Under the pieces are notes generated by a model that was given only the letters and a program-made list of their open reading frames with translations, was not told where the DNA came from and did not search any database. Made by a program: the position numbers and the translations under genes. This document shows positions 1 through 5,872 of a stretch of DNA of 8,649 nt, one piece after another (within the stretch, counting starts at the first letter, position 1; each line of letters begins with the position of its first letter). This DNA is from Cytophagales bacterium (GTDB lineage: Bacteria; Bacteroidota; Bacteroidia; Cytophagales; UBA9547): positions 1 through 8,649 of the forward strand of contig JAAFJZ010000093.1 of NCBI GenBank assembly GCA_013298205.1. Reading direction: 5' to 3'.

Positions 1-4
1 GATA

Positions 5-113
<109 letters not shown>

Positions 114-137
114 ATATTCTTTTTTATCTATATCTTT

Positions 138-191
138 ATTCTCACTTTTTTAGTCTATTTATGTTTTAAATATACTACTCATTCTCACTTT
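138..191. repeat. 11-bp direct repeat pair in the 5S-ftsX spacer
   Basis: ATTCTCACTTT occurs at 138-148 and again at 181-191, a spacing of 43 bases, within a very AT-rich spacer. No function is known. It may be chance in low-complexity DNA, or part of the end of the rRNA transcript. The stretch after the 5S (114-160) is T-rich but has no convincing GC hairpin, so I do not call a terminator. Confidence 0.4.
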
Positions 192-240
192 AATGTAGTT
201 TATATCTTAATTTTTATTTACTTATCCATTAATTTACTGT

Positions 241-253
241 TAATCTTAGATTA
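241..253. repeat. Short inverted repeat upstream of ftsX promoter
   Basis: TAATC-TTA-GATTA forms a perfect 5-bp inverted repeat around a 3-base centre, ending 6 bases before the putative -33 element of the ftsX promoter. It could be an operator, but it is short and all-AT apart from one C/G pair, so chance is likely. Confidence 0.2.
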
Positions 254-259
254 TTTACT

Positions 260-290
260 TTTGTAAGTTAGGACAAATAGCTTAAATTTG
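260..290 (+). promoter_or_regulatory. Bacteroidota-type promoter for the ftsX operon
   Basis: TTTG at 260-263 and TAAATTTG at 283-290 match the Bacteroidota sigma-ABfr consensus (TTTG near -33, TAnnTTTG near -7), with a 19-base spacer. Transcription would begin a few bases after 290, giving a leader of roughly 10-15 bases before the ATG at 308. A second TAnnTTTG match, TACTTTTG at 256-263, overlaps the -33 element but has no good partner upstream. The consensus is established knowledge; use of this site is inference. Confidence 0.65.
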
Positions 291-307
291 TGCTTGGTAT
301 TAATGGG

Positions 308-1204
308 ATGCAAAAACAGAAAATAGTAGTTAGAAAGCGAAAGCTAGGTAAATATCCTTGGGGTATGGTTGTATTTAGTATGACTCTATCTCTTTTAATA
401 CTTGCTCTTTTGGCTGAATTGCTTTTGCATTATAACCAACTTACGTCTTTGCTAAAATCAAATATAGAGGTTCATGTTTATTTTAAAAAAGAACTTACTA
501 AATCTGAGGTTCTTAAAATTCAAACCAAGTTAGCCAGTTTACCTTATATTGGTAAAAAAAATGGGAAAGCACTTATTTCTTATACTTCAGAAGATAGAGC
601 GGCTAGAGAATTTGAAAAAGAGACGGGGGAAGATTTTATTAAATATTTAGGAGAAAATCCTTTAAAGGGCTCTTTTACTATTCGTTTTGACCCTGAAAAA
701 ATTTTTCCAGAGAATATGCCAGCTCTTAAAACTCAAATTTCAAATATAGAAGACGTAGATGAAGTTGTTTATCATGAAGGGTTGATAGATGCCATTCATG
801 CTAATGTAGCTAAAATTAGTTTTATTTTGATTGGGTTTGCTTTGATTCTACTTTTTGTGGTTTTTGTTTTGATTCACAATACAATCAAACTTGCTTTGTA
901 TTCTCAGCGTTTTTTGATTAGAAGCATGCAACTTGTAGGCGCAAACTCAAGTTTTATCCGCCAGCCATTTGTGCTGAGAGCGATAGGAATGGGCTTTTTT
1001 TCTGGAATTTTTGCTTCGATATTGCTTTTAGGAATTCTATTTAATCTATACATAAATATAGACGGCTTAGATTTATTAAAAAATTATTCAAATTCCTTAT
1101 ATGTCATGGCTTCAATTTGTACCTTTGGGGCATTGATAGGTTGGTTGAGTTCGCTTTCCACTTTAAACAAATATTTAAAATATTCACTAGACGATTTATA
1201 TTAA
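308..1204 (+). CDS. ftsX: Cell division protein FtsX (permease subunit of FtsEX)
   Basis: 298-residue integral membrane protein. FtsX pairs with the ATPase FtsE in the inner membrane and controls peptidoglycan hydrolases at the septum through its periplasmic loop. Visible layout: basic cytoplasmic N-terminus (residues 3-15), TM1 about 18-42, a large periplasmic loop about 43-165, then TM2 about 170-194, TM3 about 226-248 and TM4 about 264-284. The family signature MQLVGA followed by FIRQPF lies at about 207-221, in the cytoplasmic stretch between TM2 and TM3. The length fits the family. ATG 308 is preferred over an in-frame GTG at 290 because that GTG is the last base of the -7 promoter box plus the next two bases. 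ftsE is not adjacent; an unlinked ftsE is common in this phylum. It is the first gene of a tight five-gene run. Confidence 0.93.
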   Translation: MQKQKIVVRKRKLGKYPWGMVVFSMTLSLLILALLAELLLHYNQLTSLLKSNIEVHVYFKKELTKSEVLKIQTKLASLPYIGKKNGKALISYTSEDRAAREFEKETGEDFIKYLGENPLKGSFTIRFDPEKIFPENMPALKTQISNIEDVDEVVYHEGLIDAIHANVAKISFILIGFALILLFVVFVLIHNTIKLALYSQRFLIRSMQLVGANSSFIRQPFVLRAIGMGFFSGIFASILLLGILFNLYINIDGLDLLKNYSNSLYVMASICTFGALIGWLSSLSTLNKYLKYSLDDLY

Positions 1205-1210
1205 TTCAAA

Positions 1211-1423
1211 ATGACTAAAAACGAATTGCTTTTTTCCAAAGAAAATTACATGATTATGGTGTTAGGCGTTTTTGTAATCGCCTTAGGTTTTATCATTATG
1301 ATGTTAGATAAAGAGATGTATGGCTTTGGTTTCCTTGGACTTACTCTTGGACCTTTGGTTGCTTTAGCAGGTTTTGGTATTCAGTTTTGGGCTATTTTTT
1401 ACAAAAAAAAACTTAATAAATAG
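1211..1423 (+). CDS. DUF3098 family small membrane protein
   Basis: 70-residue protein with two predicted membrane helices, about residues 13-32 and 42-64, joined by a short loop (DKEMYGFG) and closed by a basic tail (KKKLNK). This architecture, together with its place directly between ftsX and uppP, matches DUF3098, a Bacteroidota family of unknown function that regularly sits in this spot. It begins 6 bases after the ftsX stop, so it is almost certainly co-transcribed and perhaps translationally coupled. A role beside FtsX or in envelope synthesis is only guilt by association. The family call is from memory of the characteristic pattern (ALGF..M near TM1, LTLGPLVALAGF in TM2). Confidence 0.82.
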   Translation: MTKNELLFSKENYMIMVLGVFVIALGFIIMMLDKEMYGFGFLGLTLGPLVALAGFGIQFWAIFYKKKLNK

Positions 1424-1428
1424 TTCCT

Positions 1429-2208
1429 TTGAATACCTTTCAAGCTATTTTAATTGCCATTGTAGAAGGGCTAACTGAATTTCTTCCCGTTTCTTCTACT
1501 GGACACATGATTATTGCTTCTTCACTAATGGGAATAGCAGACAATGATTTTGTAAAGCTTTACATTGTTCATATTCAGCTAGGTGCTATACTTTCTGTAG
1601 TGGTTTTGTATTGGAAACGTTTTTTTCAAAGTTTAGATTTTTATTATCGTTTGCTCGTTGCCTTTATCCCTGCTGCAATCCTTGGCTTTCTTTTTAATGA
1701 CTTCATTGATAGTTTGTTAGAAAACATTATTGTAGTAGCATTTATGCTTTTGATTGGTGGAATTATTCTGATTTTTATTGATAAACTTTTAGAAAATAAA
1801 CAAAAGGAAGAATCGGAAACTTATCCTAAAATGCTGTTGGTAGGTTTATTTCAATGTTTGGCTATGATTCCTGGCGTTTCTAGATCTGCTGCGACTATAA
1901 TAGGTGGAATGCTACAAGGTTGGACTAGACAAAAGGCTGCAGAGTTTTCATTTTTTTTGGCTGTACCTACCATGTTTGCCGCTTCGGCTTATAAACTTTT
2001 GAAAACATACGATCAGATTAAAACAGAAGATTTTTATATTTTAGGCATAGGAAACTTAGTTGCTTTTGTGGTTGGAATGCTAGCAATAAGGTTTTTTATA
2101 GGTTTTTTAAGCAAATATGGATTCAAAGTATTTGGGTATTATCGCATAGCTTTGGGTCTTTTTATTATAACACTTTGGGTTTCGGGTGTTCAGTTAAAGA
2201 TACCTTAA
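1429..2208 (+). CDS. uppP: Undecaprenyl-diphosphate phosphatase UppP/BacA
   Basis: 259-residue polytopic membrane enzyme that removes a phosphate from undecaprenyl diphosphate, regenerating the lipid carrier for peptidoglycan and other envelope polymers; extra dosage gives bacitracin resistance in other bacteria. Both catalytic signatures are present: EGLTEFLPVSSTGH at residues 13-26 (glutamates 13 and 17, His26) and PGVSRSAAT at 148-156 (Arg152). The HIQLGAIL segment at 48-55 is also typical. The length is normal for the family. The start is TTG at 1429: an in-frame TAA at 1417-1419 leaves no ATG or GTG upstream, and the next in-frame ATG (1507) would delete the first catalytic motif. It begins 5 bases after the DUF3098 stop. 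Eight or so hydrophobic helices fill the sequence, with a short charged loop at about 121-134. Confidence 0.96.
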   Translation: MNTFQAILIAIVEGLTEFLPVSSTGHMIIASSLMGIADNDFVKLYIVHIQLGAILSVVVLYWKRFFQSLDFYYRLLVAFIPAAILGFLFNDFIDSLLENIIVVAFMLLIGGIILIFIDKLLENKQKEESETYPKMLLVGLFQCLAMIPGVSRSAATIIGGMLQGWTRQKAAEFSFFLAVPTMFAASAYKLLKTYDQIKTEDFYILGIGNLVAFVVGMLAIRFFIGFLSKYGFKVFGYYRIALGLFIITLWVSGVQLKIP

Positions 2209-2209
2209 T

Positions 2210-2884
2210 ATGCCTTTTGATTTTGAATTAGGTGAAAGAATCTTAATAAACAAGCCCCTAACTTGGACTTCTTTTGATGCCGTCAATAAGTTAAAGCGGA
2301 GTTTGAAAATCAAAAAAATCGGTCATGCAGGTACTTTAGATCCATTAGCTACTGGTCTTTTGGTGATTTGTACAGGAAAATTGACTAAAACAATTGATAG
2401 TATTCAAGGAGCTGAAAAAGAATACATTTTTGATATTTTGTTAGGCAAAACTACGCCAAGTATTGATTTGGAAACTGATTTTAATTCTGAAAAGGAAGTT
2501 GGTTTTTTGAATAATGAACTGGTGAAAAATGTTGTTTTAGATTTTAAAGGGGAATTAAGTCAAATTCCTCCTATGTATTCTGCCATCACTATAAATGGAA
2601 AAAGAGCTTATAAATTAGCGAGAAAAGGAGTGGAGCTAGAAATTCCTGCACGCATGGTTAGCATTTATGCCATTGAAATTTTAGAAATAAATTTGCCAAC
2701 GTTAAAAGTAAAAATAACTTGTAGTAAAGGCACTTATGTAAGAAGTTTGGTACGAGATATAGGAGAAAAACTAAACTGCGGTGCTTGTATGACTTCACTT
2801 ATTCGCACAAGAATTGGCGATTTTAGGCTTGATGATGCTTTGAGCCCAGAAGAATTTGTTCATAAAGTCGAGTCTCAAGTTTGA
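2210..2884 (+). CDS. truB: tRNA pseudouridine(55) synthase TruB
   Basis: 224-residue cytosolic enzyme that isomerises U55 in the T-loop of tRNAs to pseudouridine. The catalytic motif GHAGTLDPLATG is at residues 38-49 with the nucleophilic Asp44. Other family blocks are the N-terminal NKPLTWTS (14-21), IPPMYSA (119-125), KRAYKLAR (131-138) and CSKGTYVRSLVRDIG (171-185). It is shorter than the E. coli enzyme (about 314 residues) because it ends after the catalytic fold and lacks the C-terminal extension; short forms of this kind are usual in Bacteroidota. ATG 2210 follows the uppP stop after one base, and the stop TGA (2882-2884) is followed one base later by the bioA start, so translational coupling is plausible on both sides. 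Confidence 0.96.
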   Translation: MPFDFELGERILINKPLTWTSFDAVNKLKRSLKIKKIGHAGTLDPLATGLLVICTGKLTKTIDSIQGAEKEYIFDILLGKTTPSIDLETDFNSEKEVGFLNNELVKNVVLDFKGELSQIPPMYSAITINGKRAYKLARKGVELEIPARMVSIYAIEILEINLPTLKVKITCSKGTYVRSLVRDIGEKLNCGACMTSLIRTRIGDFRLDDALSPEEFVHKVESQV

Positions 2885-2885
2885 T

Positions 2886-4145
2886 ATGCATAGCACAAAA
2901 GTATGGCATCCTTTTGACGTAATTGAAATTGAGAAAAACCTCAAGATTGTTCATGCAGAAGGTGTTTTTTTATATACTAGCGATGGGCAAAAAATTATAG
3001 ATGCCATTTCATCTTGGTGGGTAAATTTACACGGACACAATCATCCTGTACTTAATCAAGCACTCTTTGGGCAAATTAATCTGTTTTCACATACGCTTTT
3101 TGCAGGTTTTACACATGAAAATGCAGAGATTTTATCACAAAAATTATGTGAGATTATCCCAGGAAAAGCGGATAAAATATTTTTTTCTGACGATGGAAGC
3201 ACGGCAGTCGAAGTAGCTTTGAAGATGTCTTTGCAATATTGGTATAACAAGGGGCAAAGACAAAAAAAGAAATTTATTGCCTTTAAAGATGCTTATCATG
3301 GAGATACGTTTGGAAGTATGTCGGTAGGAGGAAGGTCGCCTTTCAATGCTGCTTTTGATAATTTACTGTTTGAAACCGAATTTATAGAATTGCCTAGCAA
3401 TGATAATATTAATCGAGTTTCGGACTCGTTTCATCAATTAATTGCTTCTGGAAATATTGCAGGATTTATTTTTGAGCCACTGGTGCAAGGAGCAGCAGGT
3501 ATGCGAATGTATAAGGCAGAACATCTTGATAGATTACTAAACATTGCAAAAAATAATGAGGTAATTTGTATTTCAGATGAGGTAATGACTGGATTTGGTC
3601 GAACAGGAACTACCTTTGCTAGTGAGCAATTGCAAATCAAGCCGGATATTTTTTGCCTTTCTAAAGGACTTACAGGTGGTTATTTACCCTTGGGTGTAAC
3701 TTCTTGTAGTCAAGAGATTTATAATCAATTTCATACAGGAGATTATTTTAAAAATTTCTTTCATGGACATTCCTATACCGCTAATCCTTTAGCTTGTGCG
3801 GTAGCGGTAGCTAGTTTAAAACTTTTGCAAAGTGAGGAAGTTCAAACGCAGATTCATAGTTTAGCTTCTCATTTGACTGAAATTAAAATAGTAATTTCAG
3901 AAGAAGGTGTTTTTGAAGATGTACAACACAAAGGGGGAATTTTGTCTTTTAGCTATAAAAACAATTTGCCAAGCAACTATTCTAATCCATTGCGGAATAA
4001 ACTTTACCACTATTTTTTGTCAAAAAACATATTATTGAGACCGCTTGGCAATAGAATGTATTTAATACCGCCTTATTGTATTTCAAAAGATGAGCTTAAT
4101 TATATTCAAGAGGTGATTTTAGGTTTGAAGGAGGCAAGATTTTAG
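2886..4145 (+). CDS. bioA: Adenosylmethionine-8-amino-7-oxononanoate aminotransferase BioA
   Basis: 419-residue PLP-dependent class-III aminotransferase that makes 7,8-diaminopelargonate from 7-keto-8-aminopelargonate, the penultimate stage of biotin synthesis; S-adenosylmethionine is the usual amino donor. Visible: the BioA-type opening VWHPF (6-10), SSWW (42-45), DGST PLP-phosphate loop (103-106), AYHGDT (136-141), DEVMTGFGRTG (231-241) with PLP-binding Asp231, the Schiff-base lysine in LSKG (Lys260), HGHSYTANPLA (293-303) and the carboxylate-binding arginine in LLRPLG (Arg385). ATG 2886 is chosen: it gives the family N-terminus, while the in-frame TTG at 2856 would overlap truB by 29 bases. 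Where E. coli BioA has Tyr17 (WHPY), this protein has Phe10. No other biotin gene is in the window. It ends the tight operon. Confidence 0.93.
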   Translation: MHSTKVWHPFDVIEIEKNLKIVHAEGVFLYTSDGQKIIDAISSWWVNLHGHNHPVLNQALFGQINLFSHTLFAGFTHENAEILSQKLCEIIPGKADKIFFSDDGSTAVEVALKMSLQYWYNKGQRQKKKFIAFKDAYHGDTFGSMSVGGRSPFNAAFDNLLFETEFIELPSNDNINRVSDSFHQLIASGNIAGFIFEPLVQGAAGMRMYKAEHLDRLLNIAKNNEVICISDEVMTGFGRTGTTFASEQLQIKPDIFCLSKGLTGGYLPLGVTSCSQEIYNQFHTGDYFKNFFHGHSYTANPLACAVAVASLKLLQSEEVQTQIHSLASHLTEIKIVISEEGVFEDVQHKGGILSFSYKNNLPSNYSNPLRNKLYHYFLSKNILLRPLGNRMYLIPPYCISKDELNYIQEVILGLKEARF

Positions 4146-4159
4146 CTTGGTTTGAAAAT

Positions 4160-4237
4160 ATGAGTTTTGAATTGGCGGTTCATTTGCAAGAATCATTGCC
4201 TTTTTGGATAGAGTATGGATATAATCCCTTTTTCTAA
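4160..4237 (+). CDS. Possible 25-residue ORF downstream of bioA, unrecognised
   Basis: ATG 4160 to TAA 4235-4237 encodes 25 residues starting MSFELAVHLQ and ending EYGYNPFF. The frame stays open upstream into the end of bioA (to a stop at 4097-4099), so the readable stretch is about 45 codons. The composition (W, F, Y, E, L) looks protein-like rather than random AT-rich translation. I do not recognise it. An AAGGAGG sequence in the end of bioA at 4128-4134 lies too far (25 bases) to serve the ATG. It may be a genuine micro-protein at the end of the bioA operon, the remnant of a lost gene, or chance. Confidence 0.25.
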   Translation: MSFELAVHLQESLPFWIEYGYNPFF

Positions 4238-4280
4238 ACATTTACAAATCAAAATACATACCATAGAATCTTAAAATTTG

Positions 4281-4288
4281 TATATTTG
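4281..4288 (+). promoter_or_regulatory. Putative -7 box of the nuclease-like gene
   Basis: TATATTTG fits the Bacteroidota -7 consensus TAnnTTTG and would start transcription about 10-15 bases before the ATG at 4305. No TTG is found at the expected -33 distance (around 4257-4261), so the match is only half a promoter. It lies between two copies of TAAAATTTG (4272-4280 and 4293-4301, 21 bases apart), which are one base off the same consensus. Confidence 0.4.
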
Positions 4289-4304
4289 AGAATAAAATTT
4301 GAAA

Positions 4305-5246
4305 ATGATTATAGCGAACCCCATATACGATGTCGTTTTTAAGAAAATGATGGAAAACGAGAGGGTTGCCAAGTTTTTTATTGGCACACTTTTGGATCAA
4401 ACTATAGAAAGTGTGGAAGTTAAGCCACAAGAATACACCTATAAAGGAGAGTTTGAGGAAAATGATCCCAAGGCTATAGAAATAATAGAGGAACGCATTA
4501 GAAAAAGATTTAATATTTGGGTTTATCGCCTAGATTTCATCGCAACTATAAAAACAGACACGGGAGAGCTTAAAAAGGTTTTAATTGAGATTCAAAAAGC
4601 AAAAAACCATATTGATTTGATGCGATTTCGGAATTACTTAGCAGAGCAATACAAAAAAGAAGACCTTGTAAATAATGAAAAAGTAATATTGCCCATCACA
4701 ACGATTTATATTTTAGGCTATAAACTTCTTGACTTGGAATACCCTTGTATAAAAGTCGAACGAAACTATAAGGACTTGGTAAACAAAACAATAATAGAAT
4801 CAAAAAGCGATTTTGTTGAAAAGCTTACACACGAAAGTTATATCGTACAAGTAGAAAGGATTACAGATAGATACCAAACGAAATTGGATAAATTGTTAAG
4901 TATTTTCGAGCAAAATCACTTTGTGGACGACAATAAATTAACCAAGGAGTTTAAGCACAATGTAGATAATGAAGATATGCGAATAGCTACAGATGTTTTG
5001 CACGAAAGCGGAACGAATCCAGAAGAGAAAAAGAAAATAGAAACGGAACAAGAAGCTTGGAGAACTGTAAATGCTGCATTTCAAGAACAAGAAAAAGGTT
5101 TTGCAAAAAAACTTGAGGAAAGTAAAAAAGTAATTGAAGAAAAAGATAAAGCTCTTGAAGAAAAAGATAGGTTAATTCAAGACTTGCTGAAAAAGCTCGA
5201 TGAAAAAAATAAAAATACACTTCACGATTTAAGTCATTCTACATAA
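4305..5246 (+). CDS. PD-(D/E)XK nuclease-like (Rpn/transposase-associated) protein with C-terminal coiled coil
   Basis: 313-residue protein. It opens with IIANPIYDVVFK (residues 2-13), the hallmark of a family that is abundant and multi-copy in some Cytophagales and cyanobacteria, usually labelled PD-(D/E)XK nuclease family transposase and related to the Rpn recombination-promoting nucleases. Candidate catalytic residues are Asp77 in VYRLDF and Glu95/Gln97 in LIEIQKAK (93-100), a D...ExQxxK arrangement of this superfamily; the conserved RFRNYLAEQYK follows at 107-117. Residues about 240-301 are rich in E, K and Q and form a coiled coil with an exact heptad repeat (EEKDKALEEKDRL). ATG 4305 is preferred over TTG 4299. 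No terminal inverted repeats or target duplication are visible, so mobility is not shown. Function is unproven: DNA cleavage, a host-selfish element, or regulation are all possible. Confidence 0.72.
   Translation: MIIANPIYDVVFKKMMENERVAKFFIGTLLDQTIESVEVKPQEYTYKGEFEENDPKAIEIIEERIRKRFNIWVYRLDFIATIKTDTGELKKVLIEIQKAKNHIDLMRFRNYLAEQYKKEDLVNNEKVILPITTIYILGYKLLDLEYPCIKVERNYKDLVNKTIIESKSDFVEKLTHESYIVQVERITDRYQTKLDKLLSIFEQNHFVDDNKLTKEFKHNVDNEDMRIATDVLHESGTNPEEKKKIETEQEAWRTVNAAFQEQEKGFAKKLEESKKVIEEKDKALEEKDRLIQDLLKKLDEKNKNTLHDLSHST
5134..5169 (+). repeat. 21-bp-period direct repeat encoding coiled-coil heptads
   Basis: TTGAAGAAAAAGATA occurs at 5134-5148 and 5155-5169, offset by exactly 21 bases, i.e. 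seven codons. It encodes two successive copies of a (I/L)EEKD-type heptad in the coiled-coil tail of the nuclease-like protein. Such in-frame repeats can expand or contract by slippage or unequal exchange. Confidence 0.75.
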
Positions 5247-5296
5247 AGAGTTTTTAAATTGTCATCTAACTTATTTTAAATTTAAGCAAAAACTGA

Positions 5297-5304
5297 TAGC
5301 TTTG
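5297..5304 (+). promoter_or_regulatory. Putative -7 box upstream of the lipoprotein gene
   Basis: TAGCTTTG matches TAnnTTTG and would give a leader of roughly 30-35 bases before ATG 5345. The -33 region (about 5274-5278, TTTTA) is only a partial match. The site may drive both the lipoprotein gene and the large secreted-protein gene 30 bases beyond it, since no comparable box lies between those two. Confidence 0.4.
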
Positions 5305-5344
5305 TTTTTATAAATGCCTTTCATATAGGTTTTTGGTTAAAATA

Positions 5345-5842
5345 ATGATAAAATCTATACAATTATTCTCAAAAAGAGCCTTATTTTTACTTCTAGCATT
5401 TTCATGTTCGCCAGAAAAAGTTGATACAAGCTTGGTGGCAGACGAGATTAAATCTAGGAGAATAAGAAAAATTTCAGCTTCCAGAATCATTGAGGAGACC
5501 CAAACTAAGGGTAATTTAATCTTAAATTGTTTTGCAAAGGATAGTAGTTTGTTGAAAAAAACATCTTCCAAAGATTCTCTTGAATACATTTATGCTTGCA
5601 AAATAGCTTTGTGGAATGGCGATACAGCTACTTGGGAAAACTCAGGCAAAGATTATCTTTATCAAGTTTGGGATGCTTATCAATATAATATTGAAAATCA
5701 AATTGCATTAGATGAAAATGTGCAAATTTTCCCAGAACGTTATATCTTGTACACAAGACCATTGAACCTGTTAAGTAAAAAAAATCTTTTGCTTTGGGTG
5801 GTTTTATTTGATAAAAAAGAACTTATCAAAAATATTAAATAA
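5345..5842 (+). CDS. Small lipoprotein resembling DUF3365 (Tll0287-like) but lacking the haem motif
   Basis: 165-residue predicted lipoprotein. Residues 1-20 form a signal peptide (basic start, hydrophobic 12-19) ending in a lipobox-like LAFS before Cys21, so it should be lipid-anchored in the envelope. After it come a basic helix (ADEIKSRRIRKIS, 32-44) and a segment ending DENVQIFPERYILYTRPL (123-140) and LLWVVLFDKKELIKNI (149-164). From memory, this pattern (ADEIK.RKIK near the N-terminus, YxLYTRPI, then a final W...L..KEII..I) is that of DUF3365 proteins, single-haem c-type proteins. Here the usual CxxCH between the last two blocks is absent, and only about eight residues separate them. 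ATG 5345 is chosen over TTG 5333 because it gives a standard signal peptide. The role is unknown; the family assignment is tentative. Confidence 0.6.
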   Translation: MIKSIQLFSKRALFLLLAFSCSPEKVDTSLVADEIKSRRIRKISASRIIEETQTKGNLILNCFAKDSSLLKKTSSKDSLEYIYACKIALWNGDTATWENSGKDYLYQVWDAYQYNIENQIALDENVQIFPERYILYTRPLNLLSKKNLLLWVVLFDKKELIKNIK

Positions 5843-5872
5843 ATTGTTTTCAGCCATAAAACATCCTTAAAC

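Noticed and set aside
114..160. A rho-independent terminator after the 5S rRNA
   Set aside because: The stretch is T-rich, but I could not find a stable GC-containing hairpin before the T run.
2856..2885. An upstream in-frame TTG start for bioA
   Set aside because: It would overlap the end of truB by 29 bases and add ten residues not seen at family N-termini. ATG 2886, one base after the truB stop, gives the expected MHSTKVWHPF start.
4128..4134. AAGGAGG as a Shine-Dalgarno site for a gene after bioA
   Set aside because: It lies in the coding end of bioA, 25 bases from the only ATG downstream, and the sequence is explained by bioA codons. Bacteroidota rarely rely on such sites.
5288..5309. 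AAAAAC...GTTTTT inverted repeat as a terminator of the nuclease-like gene
   Set aside because: The stem is six base pairs with one G-C pair and a ten-base loop, too weak for a terminator, and it overlaps a better promoter-type box (TAGCTTTG).
4987..5589. Open frames on the minus strand opposite the coiled-coil tail and the lipoprotein gene
   Set aside because: Their Leu/Phe-rich translations are the antisense of Lys/Glu-rich or AT-rich codons on the plus strand. They show no motif and overlap well-supported genes.
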